The notes below the pieces were generated by a model. It did not search any database, had not been told where the DNA came from, and worked only from the letters and a program-made list of their open reading frames with translations. Shown piece by piece: positions 12,788-25,350 of a DNA stretch of 64,000 nucleotides. Position numbers and translations under genes: made by a program. Each line of letters opens with the position of its first letter. Position 1 is the stretch's first letter. Source of the stretch: Crotophaga sulcirostris (Eukaryota; Chordata; Aves; Cuculiformes; Crotophagidae); contig VYZB01000097.1 of assembly GCA_013397455.1 (NCBI GenBank), positions 575,508 to 639,507 of the forward strand, read 5' to 3'.

Positions 12788-13085
12788 TAGAATCATATAA
12801 TCATTAAGGTTGAAAAAGACCTCTAAGATCATTCAGTTCAACCATCAGCCTACCACCATCATGCCTACTAAACCATGTTCCTGAAGTGCCACATCTACAT
12901 GCTTTTTCAACATCTCCAGAGAAGACTCCACCACGTCTCTGAGTAGCCTGTTCCAATGCTTGATCACTCTTTTGGTAAATAATTTTTTTCCAATATTGAA
13001 TTTAAACCTCCCCTGGCACAACTTGAGGCCATTTCCTCTCATCCTATCACTTGTTACTTGAGAAAAGATCTGCTTGGTTTTACAA
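12788..13085 (-). mobile_element. CR1 LINE 3' fragment
   Basis: A 5'-truncated CR1 of about 300 bp. On the minus strand it ends at about 12788 in a decayed octamer tail (ATGATTATATGATTCTA). Upstream it encodes the last part of ORF2: one frame carries GLKLCQGRFKFNIGKKLFTKRVIKHWN in diverged form, matching the [27 protein letters not shown] region of the younger copy at 60120-60505. The substitutions suggest it is older than that copy. It stops matching near 13085, where the 5' truncation lies. Confidence 0.85.
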
Positions 13086-16000
13086 TATTTGAAATGTGCT
13101 CCAGCTTAAACAGTTACAATTTGGTTTCTATTACTTGCCATACAGTGTAATAAATAATAAAAATAAAAAGATTATGCCTACTGTCTTTGGAAAAATTGAG
13201 GAAAACCACCAAGATAACAGGCCCAGGAAGTTTTAGAGATTCCTTGGAACCAAAGTTATTCTTCATGCACTGAGTGCGAAATACTGAAAAATTATATAGG
13301 ATATGAAGAGTGATCTGGATGTGATGCCAAACACATGAGCTCCAGGTGAATGCTTTCATTGCACTTTCTCCTTTATAGGACCCAACAGTGTTATTGCAGC
13401 CTCATTTGCACTGCTGTTGTTATGGCTGTGTCAGTATTTCCATTGGAAAGCCCTGTTTTCAGGGATTTAGAAGTTAGCTATAAAAAGCATCAATGGGCAA
13501 AAATCTCGGCAACCCCGGTCTCAGTATGGGAGAAAGCCATTAAGTTTTAAGAGGGTTTATTTTCCTCTGAGTTGTAACTCAAATTACTTCATGGGCTTTC
13601 TTTAAAGAATTTTTTTCAGACTATCTGTGTCCTCTTGTGGCCTGGACTAAGGAAGCTTTCTGTTGTGGAACAAGAATAACACCTGTTGCCCAGTGAGGAA
13701 CTTTATGGATGAGTCTCTGGGGACACTTTTACCCAGACCTCCCAGATGTAATACAGTCCTGGCAATTCTTAACCAAGAAGGGAAAACCAGACAAAATTCA
13801 GGGATAATTCAGCATCCTTTCTTTAGCTCCACCCCAATACATCCTGTTGCCAAATCTAGACATTTCATATCCTGAACAATTCATTTCCCTCTGTGGAGTC
13901 TATAAATCAGAGAGAGATTTTTACTTTTTCCCAGTTCAGAATTTGATTTCACACTTTGGACCTTCTTATTTATATCACAACCATTTTACTCTTCTCTGAA
14001 CATGTAAAAGAGCAATTAAGAATGCATAAAAGCTATTGACACTTCCTTAAAGGCCCTTTCAATTTTTCAAGTGATAAAATGAAGACAAAATAATAAGAAA
14101 CAGAAGAAGCAATGCTTTAGTAATAAGAATTAAAAAAATTCTCTAAGACTGGGGATGTATGTCTAAATGGTTTGGTTCATTCTTACTCTACCAACTCTGA
14201 CATGGCAGTGGTCTGATGCCACTTGCCTGCTACGCATGGGTTATTCAATAACTTCTGATTTTTGCATATTTCATACTGTGCCATGTCAGCACTAGCCCTG
14301 TGACAACTTTGTGACATACAAAGAGTTACTTGGTAATTGCCTGTGATGGCATTTTGGTTGATGGAGTTGAAGTTGTGAGTATTTTCCGGTGAATCTTTCC
14401 ATCATTGTACAACACTTGCACTACAAACAGGCTTGAAAGACACAGGCAGGACTTACGTTCTTGGCTGTGCAGAAACAAGACCGTCCAGTTTATTTTAATT
14501 TCTTACCAACATGACTCTGGATATCTTGAGAAATTACTTCCCAAAAGAAGAGTGGGAGAACTTCTCAGCTCTTTCTGTAGTTGCAGCTATTGTGAAGAAA
14601 ATAAAACACCCCTCACGCCCTTTGTAAAAGTATATATATCCTTGCTGAAAAGTAAGAGGGACTCAATCTTTGTCCTTTGCTAATGGAAGAAAGGAGTAAC
14701 TGACTGGTATGGTATGAAGTGATTCACTTTGCCTTTATGCCTTAATGCTTCTATGTTAAAAGTGAGCAGCCTTTCTGGCTTTTCCGTGTCTGATCACTTT
14801 TCTATTCCTTCATTTTTTCACGAAGGCTATACCTTTCTCGAATTGTAGTGCTAAAGATGATAAATGGTGCACATGCTGAGAACTTGGCATCATAGGCATC
14901 CAGAAGTGCTGTCCTACCCATGAAGGACCTCTGAATACATCATACACGGAGATTTATCTTTTCCTGTTAAAGTTACAACTTCATGCTGTTGATACGCTGT
15001 CATAGACAGTGATCTTTTATTTTTGTAGTACTTCTGCCTAGCAATTATTTCTTGCTTGACATGTATTTGTTTGATTGTTCCTTCTTAATTATATCACTTT
15101 GTACTTGGCTTTACTGAGCTTCTTTTTGTTTATTTTGGACTGGTTTCACAATATTTCAAGATCTTTTGGATTGTGGTCCAGTCCTCCAAAACGCTTGAAA
15201 CTTCCTTTTTCTCTGTGCAATATTCAGTGCTTTACGAATCCTGCGAAGCTCTTAGCTTCAGTTAATACTTTGTGCAAATAATGACTTTTTAAGATCTTAG
15301 TGCAGACAAACAAAGTGTTTAGCTTTGAAACTAAGTGATTTTTTTTCTTAGAAAAACAAAAGAAAAAAATCGTTATGAGTCAAAGGAAATATTTTTGTTT
15401 TCACTGCAGACAAGTACTGGAAATTGAAAGCTTCATTAGGTAACACTGAAAAATAACAAAGTGGTGCCACTTTACCTAAAGCAGTGCTTAAGGTGTTTAC
15501 CCAGAGTATTAGTGATACAGTTTCACTGCCTTTTCCCACTTAGAAGTTTTGAATCCTCAGCTTCCTGGCCTCCAAATTTTATGCCAGAGCTGGACAGTTT
15601 TTCAAACTCCCCTCTTGAAGTAGTTCTAAATTTTACAGTGTTCTAAGTGATCATCTCCACAGGGACAGTAACCAAGGTGAATACTTCCCAGATAAGCATC
15701 CTAACTGCAACGGTGAAAGCACTAACCTACAATTACTCTCTCTCTCATGTCTGTTGACCTGGTGGCTTCCTATGCATTGATACCCATTTTTGAGCAGCAG
15801 CCACTCAGACTAAGGAACCTCCTTCCCTCACTCTAAATCAGAATACCCTTAATGTGGTGATACCTCAGATGTGGAAAAGGAGAAGGATAAAAGGTCCTTC
15901 ACATACAAAATGAGTGCATCAGTATTCTCATAAAAAAAGAATAAATATCCTTACTTCAGTTGAGTTAGTATATACACACCCAAAGAGTTTCTTTTGATAA

Positions 16001-17272
16001 AAATTTTCAGGCAGGTTTTGCCAAAATCACTGCACGATTTGCTGTTCAACCTCAGACTCATTCTTCAGTAAGCAAAACTGTTGAGGCATGGTACATAGCA
16101 CATGTACCCAGGCCTTGCTGTAATATCCAAAGCACTTGACCTATCCACAAGATTCTTCCTTGTCAAACCTAGAGCAGTTCTCTTTGACCCAAGCCATGGT
16201 GTTAGGCCTCTCCCTTGCCACCACACACCTAGCCTGGACGTCGAAGTACACTGGCAGTGCAGCTCTGAGCTCCAACATGCCCAGGATACTACAGACATGA
16301 TAAAAATTTACTGTGCTACTGTTTGATTCTGCACTGAGGTCCAGAAGTTTAGCAAAGGGTGAAGTGAACAAACGTTTTTTACTGTTTTCTTGGGATATCC
16401 CTGCCCATGATTTTCTACAGACACTTGATGCCTACAGAGAACTTGTGACAGGTAGCAAGAAAAGCTACTACAGGTTGTATTCCCTATGTGCAAGATAATC
16501 AACTATCTCCATTTCTAAGTTGCCTGTCACTAGCCATGATGAGGCTGAGGAAACTACTGATTGTGTATTTTAGACTTGTCTAAAGACTTATCCCCTCTGG
16601 ACGAGCTATCCTTCGCAAGACTAGTTCCCCAAGACTACTGTTGTTTCTCCACTCTTTCTCACCCTCTGAAATCTGTCTCCATTCAGGAGGGTCCAAGACT
16701 GACTCCTTTCAAAACTATCATGAGGGGTTCAATCAGCTTTGACTGACAGCGGCAGAAGGACAAATTCAGTGGCTTTGGGAAGGCCAGCATGATGTGATTG
16801 TGCCACAAGCCTAACAATAAATACATTTTAACTGTTTCCTCTTTAGATTATGTTACTCAGAGCTTCCAGATATTGTCAACCAGAACAGTATGTGCTGCTT
16901 AGTTCTCAGCTTCCATGTGAAACTGTTTCCACAGTCTAAACCACACTATGATTGAGATATTTAAATAATATAATGGAGAAACATATATGGTTAGATTGGA
17001 AAATCATCAGTAACAAATTTTGTACAATGTCTTTGCTATTAAACTACTCATCAAATAGTAGACCTCAAGGAAGCCAGTCCTACACACAATCAGCTGGCTA
17101 GGGCAGTGAAGAAAGTGCTGATTCTATCAACATACTGAACCATATATTCTCTATAGAATAGAGAACATTTAGACTGTGGTAAAATCAACACCAGATCACT
17201 AGTAAAAATTAGTACCTGTTAGGTCCTTGATCAGCGTTAAATTTGGGTGGTGAATATAAAGCTTATTTTCAG

Positions 17273-17493
17273 TGTCTTATGTTTACAACATAACTCCTGA
17301 AGAATATGTTGTTGAAGATGGTCTGATACTTGAAGTAAATATCTTGTCAGATCACAAGACTTCAAAAAGGACTGCAGAAGACTCAGAAGTAGTGCAGCAT
17401 ACTGTGACGAAATTCATAGCACACTGCTGCAGTGAATCAATGGCTCATCGTGTGGCTTTGAACAACAGGATTTCACCATGTTAGTAGGACAAG
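17273..17493 (+). other. Exon-like open segment with early stop (doubtful)
   Basis: This segment follows 'cttattttcag' and ends before a strong donor, 'CAAG|GTAAGC'. One frame is open for 70 codons (start SYVYNITPEEYVVEDG, end RVALNNRISPC) and stops at 17482-17484, only nine bases before the donor. It could be a last coding exon with an intron just after the stop, part of a non-coding transcript, or chance. I do not recognise the peptide and see no partner exon. Confidence 0.15.
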
Positions 17494-17524
17494 GTAAGCA
17501 TACCTGGAGTTTTATATGAATGTC

Positions 17525-17541
17525 TTTTTTTTTTTTTTTTT
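17525..17541. repeat. Poly(T) run, 17 bases
   Basis: Uninterrupted T17. No adjacent SINE or retrotransposon body is recognisable. Confidence 0.9.
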
Positions 17542-18300
17542 CTGTGTGACACACTGCATACAGTAAATTTTTTGTCTATATACGTTATGGACTTACGAAA
17601 GACTGTCATTTCAGGTCACCTTTCCAGAGGTTAAGAAAGGTTTCCCATAGTTAACTCTAGTGCAAAAGAACAGTCTGTGTTTACCAGTCAGGTATCTATA
17701 AACTTAAAGTCTTTAATCAACGATCATCATTATTTGCTCATGCAAAGCTGCAGCAACAACCCTGAAGTATAAAATAGTAGTGACAGGGAAAAAACAATTT
17801 CCAGTAGGCACTGAATTCTAATTCAGCTTTCTCTGTAGGATTTTACATTTCCCTGTTGGTACATTTGGCACTGACCAGCAATAGAAAAGACAGTTGATCT
17901 AGCTGCTCAAATGATGAAGTCCAGAACCATATTTTTTGTGCAGTATTATAATGGAACCATTTATAATAATGTTGAACTCATATACATAAACTCAACCAAA
18001 AACTCAGTACATTCTCAAGCTTATAATAAAAATTAACCTCATCAAGAGCAGCAAGCACAGAGTACTTGAGTTTAAAAATATAAGCATATCTGAATAATAA
18101 TCTAGTGGAGATTATTTGCATCAGTTACTTAAACCAAAATTCTTAAATTCATATATTCTCAAATTTTCATATGTTTTTAGAATATGAAATCCGAGAATTT
18201 TTTTTCAGTTGTGATGTATATCATATGACATTCAATGCTGCAAAGTAGTCAGCATCTTTGATGAGATACATTCAAGCAACGATGCTTTGTGTCATTTTTT

Positions 18301-18326
18301 CTAAAATATTTTACTAAAATATTTTA
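18301..18326. repeat. Perfect 13-bp tandem duplication
   Basis: The unit ctaaaatatttta occurs twice back to back with no mismatch (18301-18313 and 18314-18326). It is probably slippage in AT-rich DNA. Confidence 0.85.
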
Positions 18327-19837
18327 ACTTTTCATAAAAGTTCATAAATCAGTAATGGTTCTGTAACTATTCTGTAATTCTAACTTTCCTGTGTTCCCTG
18401 GACCAAATCAAAACTCATGAGAACAAGATTACAAAGTTGTGTTAGCTGGACAATAGACTATTGGTGAAGAAACATAAATAGGCCTAGGAAGGTTGTAACA
18501 AATCTTAATATTGATAAACAAGAACACAAGACAGTTTGGGTAATGGACGGTCCATTCAGAGGAGTCCTCACTTCTCTACCTCTGCTCACATCTTTTTCCC
18601 ATCTCTTCTCATCTCTTACATGTAGTAAGCCTCATTTCACTCCCTTACTCTGTTCTATGGAGCAGAGCCAAAGTAATTATGCTCCAGGGAGGTCTTAAGA
18701 CATTTCCACTAACTCAAGTGAGGAATTGCTTTGCAGCTTGCTAGGCTTTGCACTGCACTGCTGACAGCAGATTTTGAAATGTACAAATGAGAGGGCTCAC
18801 TGTGCCGTGTTGTGTGATCTCAGTAATTGCGACTCAGTCAGGAAGTGCAAGTGGACCACTGCTACCCAGAAACTAGATGGATGACCATGGAGTCCCACTG
18901 TGAGTTACAGTTTGCACAAACGTGCTGTATATTACTGTTAGCAGAAAGAGCAGAAAGGTGGAGGTGGGGATATGGAGTGAGGGAACCTGAGAGCATGTTT
19001 TCTTTCTCTGCTCAGGATTATTTGCTTGCGCAATCTTAGATTAAGCGCTCTGTCCCAGGAGGGAAAAGGCCCAGGGTTTGGACTTGTGATTGTTATTAGA
19101 ACTGATACTTAGGTAAAAAACTTTTTAAACACTCTGGGCAGAATTCTGTCCTTACAACACACACACAAGCAGACTTTTCTGCTTCATTTTTCCTTCAGTT
19201 TTATATCTTCTTCTCTTCTGTCCTACCCCTGTGTTCTCTGTCTTTCCTCCTTTTCTCTTTTCCAAGAACAGAAAGCAGATGCCTTAGATGAACAATAGGT
19301 GCTTAAGAACTAGTGAGCACTTTCTTGGTATACTATTTGAACGGTTTTAAAATACATGAATCTGGAGTGTACCTCTATTCTTCAGCATATTGAGTGTCTA
19401 ATCATCTTGTGCACTGCTATCAGTTAGGAGGCTAAGTAAGCATGTTTAAAATTGGACAGTATAAAAGGTTTCTTCCCTCCTCCCCTTTGATCAAAGAAAC
19501 TTCAAAATGATTATTTGCCCCTTCTGCTTCATAAAGGTAGTGAGAAAGGAACATCTAACGGCCATAATGAATGGGAGATAAGTGGATTTTATAATAACTA
19601 TGTACTGCTCTGAATTACCATTACCACAATTCAGCAAAAGACTATCCCATTCTCATTTTTCTTAAAAATAAAAGATATACAAGCCCTAATAAGCACAAAC
19701 TTTAGCAGATTGGTTTGAAAAAAATTCTCAAATAATTTAGATGAGCAGATCTTATTGAAGCTTACAACTGTATTTGAACAGTTTTCAGTGAGACTGCACT
19801 AGGCTTGTGGAAATGAAATCATAAACAAATCAAGGGC

Positions 19838-19920
19838 ACTATCCTGAAAGCCACATCCATGGAATTTTCACTGGCTTGAATGAGAGTTTTCTGTGCTCAG
19901 AGCAAGGATTCTGTAGTTTG
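19838..19920 (+). repeat. Faint ancient amniote repeat remnant
   Basis: The order 'ggaattttcactggcttgaa', 'gagagttttctg', 'agcaaggattctg' resembles an old dispersed repeat I recall from turtle, crocodile and bird genomes, whose core reads like 'gacttcaatgggagttttgcctgagtaagga'-type sequence. It is strongly diverged; chance resemblance is possible. Confidence 0.35.
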
Positions 19921-20139
19921 CATTTGTGCATGACACGCTGACATCATGGTGGGCAACACAGGTATAAAGCAAGAGGAAAGATAGCTTTTTCTTCTTCTGT
20001 ATGATTCTCCATTTTGGTCATTTGCTTTGTGGCAATTTAGCCAGCATCTCCTCTTGATGTGGAACTACAAGATTTTGATATTTACACATGTAGCAAAATC
20101 TTTGGAGTCAATTTTGTAGAAAATGAAATCAAAATCAAA

Positions 20140-20195
20140 CATCCCACTGACTTTAGGTATCAAAGTATAGGTCCTTTATCCTTGCAAAGAGCTTT
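20140..20195. repeat. Faint ancient amniote repeat remnant
   Basis: 'cccactgacttta' followed by 'aggtcctttatccttgcaa' resembles the 'cattgacttcaatggga ... gatccttgcaaag' landmarks of the same old repeat group as 28345-28525. Short and diverged. Confidence 0.3.
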
Positions 20196-23100
20196 GTTGT
20201 ACTTTAAGTCTTCTGAATACTTCAGAAATACTTTTGATTGTTAGAATAAAAAGTATCATGACGTTTATTTACGAGTCTGAGCCCTTAAGCAAGAGTTGGA
20301 TTGATTTCTTGACTCAGTGAGGGCAGCAAAATTTTACCGAATGGAAATATTTTAAGCAGACTATTAACTTAAAAGGCTAATAGTTTTGTTTTACATTTTA
20401 ATGCTACATTAGTGCTGAATTAAAATGGAGTCCCAACGGTAATGTGCAATATCTAAATCAATACCACATGATTAGTGTCATGAATATGAATATTAAGTGA
20501 TATAATAGCAATGGGACTCACAAAATAAGAAGGGATTTTTAAGGGAATAAAACCTTTGGTGTCCATTAACTTATGCCTGACTAATGCTAAATTATGATTA
20601 AATAACTGGAAAATACTTGTGAGATCTTCACTAATGCCCACAAAATGTATCGTAATTAATGCTATTATGATAAATGCTGAAAGAATTCATTGTGGCTGAC
20701 GACTTCTTATAGACAGTTACCCATAGACTTCTCCTCAACAAACTCTGACATTATCACAACCACAGTGATGACTGCTACTTCCACAAAGATACAATTTAAA
20801 AGCTCATGTTAACTGTGACCACATTCTTTAGTTAATGTCCACCAATGACTGTTTTTTCTGTTTAACATGTTTCTACTGAAACTTTCTACCATAACTTGGA
20901 ATCAACATCTTGCCTTGTTTTGAGCAACAAAACCTCAGTTGCTCAGCATGAATTGCACAACATGTTTAATGGTCAGTGCAGCCTCTGAGTCCATGCGGTC
21001 TCAACAATGAATACATGCTTATGTGCTTGGGGCTACCGGGCGAGCACAGGGATCTGTATCATTTCAGTCTGTCCTGTCTCATAGCAAATAAAAATTTTAC
21101 TTCATTTTCTAAAGGAGAAAATTGCTTTGATTCAGATTCTGCTATCGCATATCAGATGTACAGCTTTTTTAAGCTTGTTCCCTACTTAGCTGGGGTCTTC
21201 TACACATATTTCAGTGTAGCTAATAGTGGGATCTGGACCAACACCTTCAATATATATCTGCAGTTTTCTGAATGCAAAATAACACATATTCTATTAAAAT
21301 AATTGCTATTAAAAATATTACCCTGCAAAATCAAACCCCCAAATAAGTTAAATGCTATTTAACTTGTAAAACATAATGACTGTTTACAACTTATTCTGGT
21401 AAATGATTAAATACATACTCAAGCAGGGGTTAATTTCCAAGGTATGGCAATGTTGTAATTTAGTGAAGATTACAGTTACTCTTTCAAGTTCCCCTGTCAC
21501 CTTTACTTTAATCTGAGCTGTTCTCTGGACTTTAGAATATATACTCCTAATTTACAGAAAGTAAGTGGAAGGAAAAATATATCAGCAAGTAAATTTGCTT
21601 TGGTTTGGTCAGTGGTAATCTTGACTACAACATGATGATGTTTCTGTGACTGATGAAGGAATTCTATGATAAACTACCATTAAATCAAGACCTTATACTG
21701 GGAACTAACACACCTTCTTTCAGAAGTCTAAAGGCTTGAACTGCTTTGTGACTGATAAACCTTTAGTCTAAAGAGTTGGGTTGCTGCGATTTAACTCCAA
21801 AAGGCAGCTAAGCATCAGGCAACCTGTTGTTCTATTCCACCACAGTGAGATGGAGGATAAAACTGCAAGGGTAGAAACACAAAAAACTTGTGGATTGAGA
21901 AAAAGACGATTTAATAAGCAAAGTAAAAGCTTCATGCACAAACAAAGCAAAATAAGGAATCCATGCACTACTTTCCATTGACAGGTAGGTGTTCTGTCAT
22001 TTCCAGGAAAGCAGGGCTCCATCACACGTAATGGCTACATGAAAAGACAAAATCTTTAACTCCAAACACGTTCCCTTTCTGCTTCTTCCCTGCAACTTTT
22101 ATTGCTGAGTGTGATGTTGTATGGTATACCCTTTTTGTCAGTTTGCTTAAGCTATCCAAGCTGCATCCCCTCTCGGCTTTTTGCGCACTCCAAGTCTATT
22201 CACTAATGGGGCAGTGTGAGAAGGAGGAAAGGCCTCGATGCTATGCAGGATTGCTGAGCAATAACTTAAGCAGTCATGTGTTATCAACACCGTTTTCATC
22301 TCAAATACAAAACGTAATCCCATGCAAACTACTATGAAGAAAATTAACTGCCTCCTAGCCCAAACCGGCACATTGTTCAGAGGTTTTTTACCATGCATAG
22401 GGAACTGTAACTGAGACAAGGGAATTGGTCCTATGGCAAGTCGTGTGTCCATGTTCAAACCCTTGTAAGAATCTTGGTTTTTACCTAAAACACAGGTCCA
22501 GTTATCACAACATTTTTAGGACATAGGCTTTGCTGGACAGACTTCTTGAATTAAAATGAGAGAACTCCAGATTGTGTGTACTCCTTTTCTAAAGAGGACT
22601 GCATTCATACATGCTTACATGTTTTCCTAAATCAAGGCCTTCGAATAGACTATGGTGATTTTTTTTTACATTGCTCAAGACCTTCCTCTCCATTTAGCCT
22701 TCATATTTATTGATGAAAAATTATTCACCAAAGTACCAAGTATCTTCTGCAAATCAGGACAAGCATCATTCTGTTATATCAAGATTACTTTCTATGTAGC
22801 CAGTAAATAAAAACGAACAACAGAAGGCCTATTCATTGTTTGTATGTCTGTTACTTTACATATTTTTTAAATAGGTTGTAATCTTCATTTGTCTCTGTAT
22901 TGCTTATTCCACTTATAAATCAATTTAATATCATAAAAAATAATTATTTGCTTTGCTTTTCTAAAACTGATTTAAAAATGGATATGCTGGGAAAAAAAAA
23001 TTGCAATGCGTCAGTTTCAACCCTAGTGTGTACAGAAATTAATTTGGTCTTGCACAGCAGATTTAGAAGTTAACAAAATGTGTTTCTATTCTGAAATCAT

Positions 23101-25204
23101 GTTATGTAAAATGACAACTTCTTCCTCAGATCAGTCTCCCATTCTAAGTAATCAGAAACAAAACTGTTGACTTTAATGACAAAGTGATTGTTTTACTGCT
23201 TTTTTTTTGCCAGATTACAAATGTAAGATTGTAAATTAAGAAAGTGCTTCTTTGTTTGGTTGGATTCAACATATTTAGATGGCAATGCAAGCTTGAATTA
23301 CATATGTATTGAAGTATTGACCCCCAAAAAGATATTTCCTTGCAGAGTCAGGAGAGGGAGATAACTTCTGTTCAGTCCAATAATCTAAGTAGGTCAGGAA
23401 GTAGATGTTTTTTTCCTGCAGGAAAAAAAGGAAGCACCTTCATACAAGACACTTTAACAGCTTTCTTTTTTGTTTTGTTTTGGTTTTTTTAACTTCTGAA
23501 GATATCACATTAAACCAGTGTAAATTAAAACTGGCATCCTTGCTAGTAGACATAATTTTCAGGAAATGAAAAGGCTATGTTCTTATCTGAAGAACATAAA
23601 AAGACATTTAAATTTTCATGTCTGCTACAAGTGGGTATTCATGGTTCAAATCAAATATGGATTCTTTGCCCTGCATTATAGTCTAAGAATTGCAACAATG
23701 TTGCAGCACTGAGACAAATCATAATGCAAGAACTTTGAGGGGCAGAAGATGATTTTATTGTGAAAGAAAATGGAAGCAAAACAAATTCCACTCCTTCACA
23801 ATCAGACTGTCAGACCGACATGCTCTCAGGCATCAAAGCATATGTAGCTAAGCAGTCTGTCCTGTAGTCAGGCACCAAGACAGTTGTATCCAGATGAACT
23901 ATCCAGAAGTCTTTGCAGTGACACAGAGGAAGGAGAATGAGTACTGTTGAGACCGCTTCATATCTCTGAGGTTCTTCTTAGCTTGGATGCCATGTACCAC
24001 TTTGAGAATCTTCCTTTTTTGTAGTCTCTAGGGCCTGACAGTTACTATCTTCTGCCTCTGCATCCTGTCCCACCTCTGTGAGATATTATGATTTATTCAT
24101 TGTTCTGTGGTTCTAATTATCTCTATTCTACATAATCATTATCTGTTATAACTCTCTACATCTAAACATTCCTTTAATCTTCAAGGTAATATTATTTGTT
24201 TAATTAGTGTTTTTATACATATATCTTTTTAGTTAATATTTGCTCCCTTTTTTTTATATATAGTCCAAGCTAGGAATCTTACTTTCAAGTAAAAACATTG
24301 AAAAGCCCTGATTTTCTCAAAGGCAAACCCCCTCTTTCTTTTTACCTCAATATATACTCACTTGAACTTTTGTGTGTATCCATAGGTACACATATGCACA
24401 AGCACTCACATGAAAATGAGCAGACCAAATTGGTGCTTCAGGAGAGCAACCAGGCCTGCAGCCTGCAGATATAATTGCTAAGCTTCAGTTGGTCCAGACT
24501 ACTAAGTGACATCTCTGGCTGCATTCACCATAAGCCTGACTCACTTTTGAAATTAGACAGTAATTTGCTGGAATCAAAAGATCACTCTTCACAGCTGGGA
24601 TGCCCCTGTTAGGAGGTGTTCTTTGTCACATCTCATTTTCATGTGTATCCACATGGATTATGCTTTGTATTTTACATGTCTGGATGCTACAGCCAGGTCA
24701 GTGGTGCTGTTACCTATGAAATTGTTAACATGGTAGAATCAGTCTCACTGCAAATTTAGCCACATGTTGTTAACGTTCGCTTGAACCTGGAAATTGTCTT
24801 TAAATGAAATACAGATACTCCAAAAGATGGTGAATTTTTGTACAGAAATTCTTCTACTCTGCATAATGCACATTTACATTCAGAGGTTAACTACAAAGTC
24901 AATGCAGCATATACCAAAGTATAGATAGGAATTTAGTTAGCCTGTGCTGAAATTCATGTTGCAAAAGCTATGCTGTTTACAGATGGCAAGTTAATGACAT
25001 TTCAATTAACCATGATATGTATGCATGAATTCCAGCCATCTCTTAAGCTCTTCCCCTCATGGTATTGCAGACATACAACAACGAAGGATTTATTCCTGCC
25101 AAGCTGAATTTTCACAAGATCAAAATCATTTAGGTATACAAAACATGAACAACTCCGAGTTATTACCGCTCTCTCAGGCAGTCCCCAAGCTGATTGTTAG
25201 AGAT

Positions 25205-25350
25205 TGGGAGAGTATATTGGGGCAGCATCGCTTGATGTTTGCTTGATTCTCACCTTTTTCTGTGGATAGTGTTATTGACCTTCCCCGGGGACAGGATGTT
25301 AAGCTAGATGGACTTTCGTCCTGGACTTGTGCTGTTCTTGCATCCAAATT
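25205..25350 (+). mobile_element. Ancient CR1/L3-like LINE 3' end
   Basis: The order of landmarks fits the 3' end of old CR1-clade elements common in turtles and crocodiles: 'tgatgtttgcttgattctcacc', 'gtgttattgacc', 'gacaggatgttaagctagat', 'ggactttcgtcctgga', and a close resembling 'tggctgttcttatgttc'. In the recalled consensus these read roughly 'ctgttattggcc ... gacaggatactgggctagatgga ... tggtctgacccag'. It is diverged and has no reading frame left. An insertion this old probably predates birds, so it may be shared with other sauropsids. Confidence 0.6.

Larger units (their letters stand above)
13086..25204. other. Long gene-free stretch with minor repeats
   Basis: About 12 kb without a recognised gene. 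It contains a doubtful exon-like segment (17273-17493), a T17 run (17525-17541), a perfect 13-bp tandem duplication (18301-18326), and two faint pieces of an ancient amniote repeat (19838-19920 and 20140-20195). The remainder looks unique and AT-rich. Confidence 0.5.
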
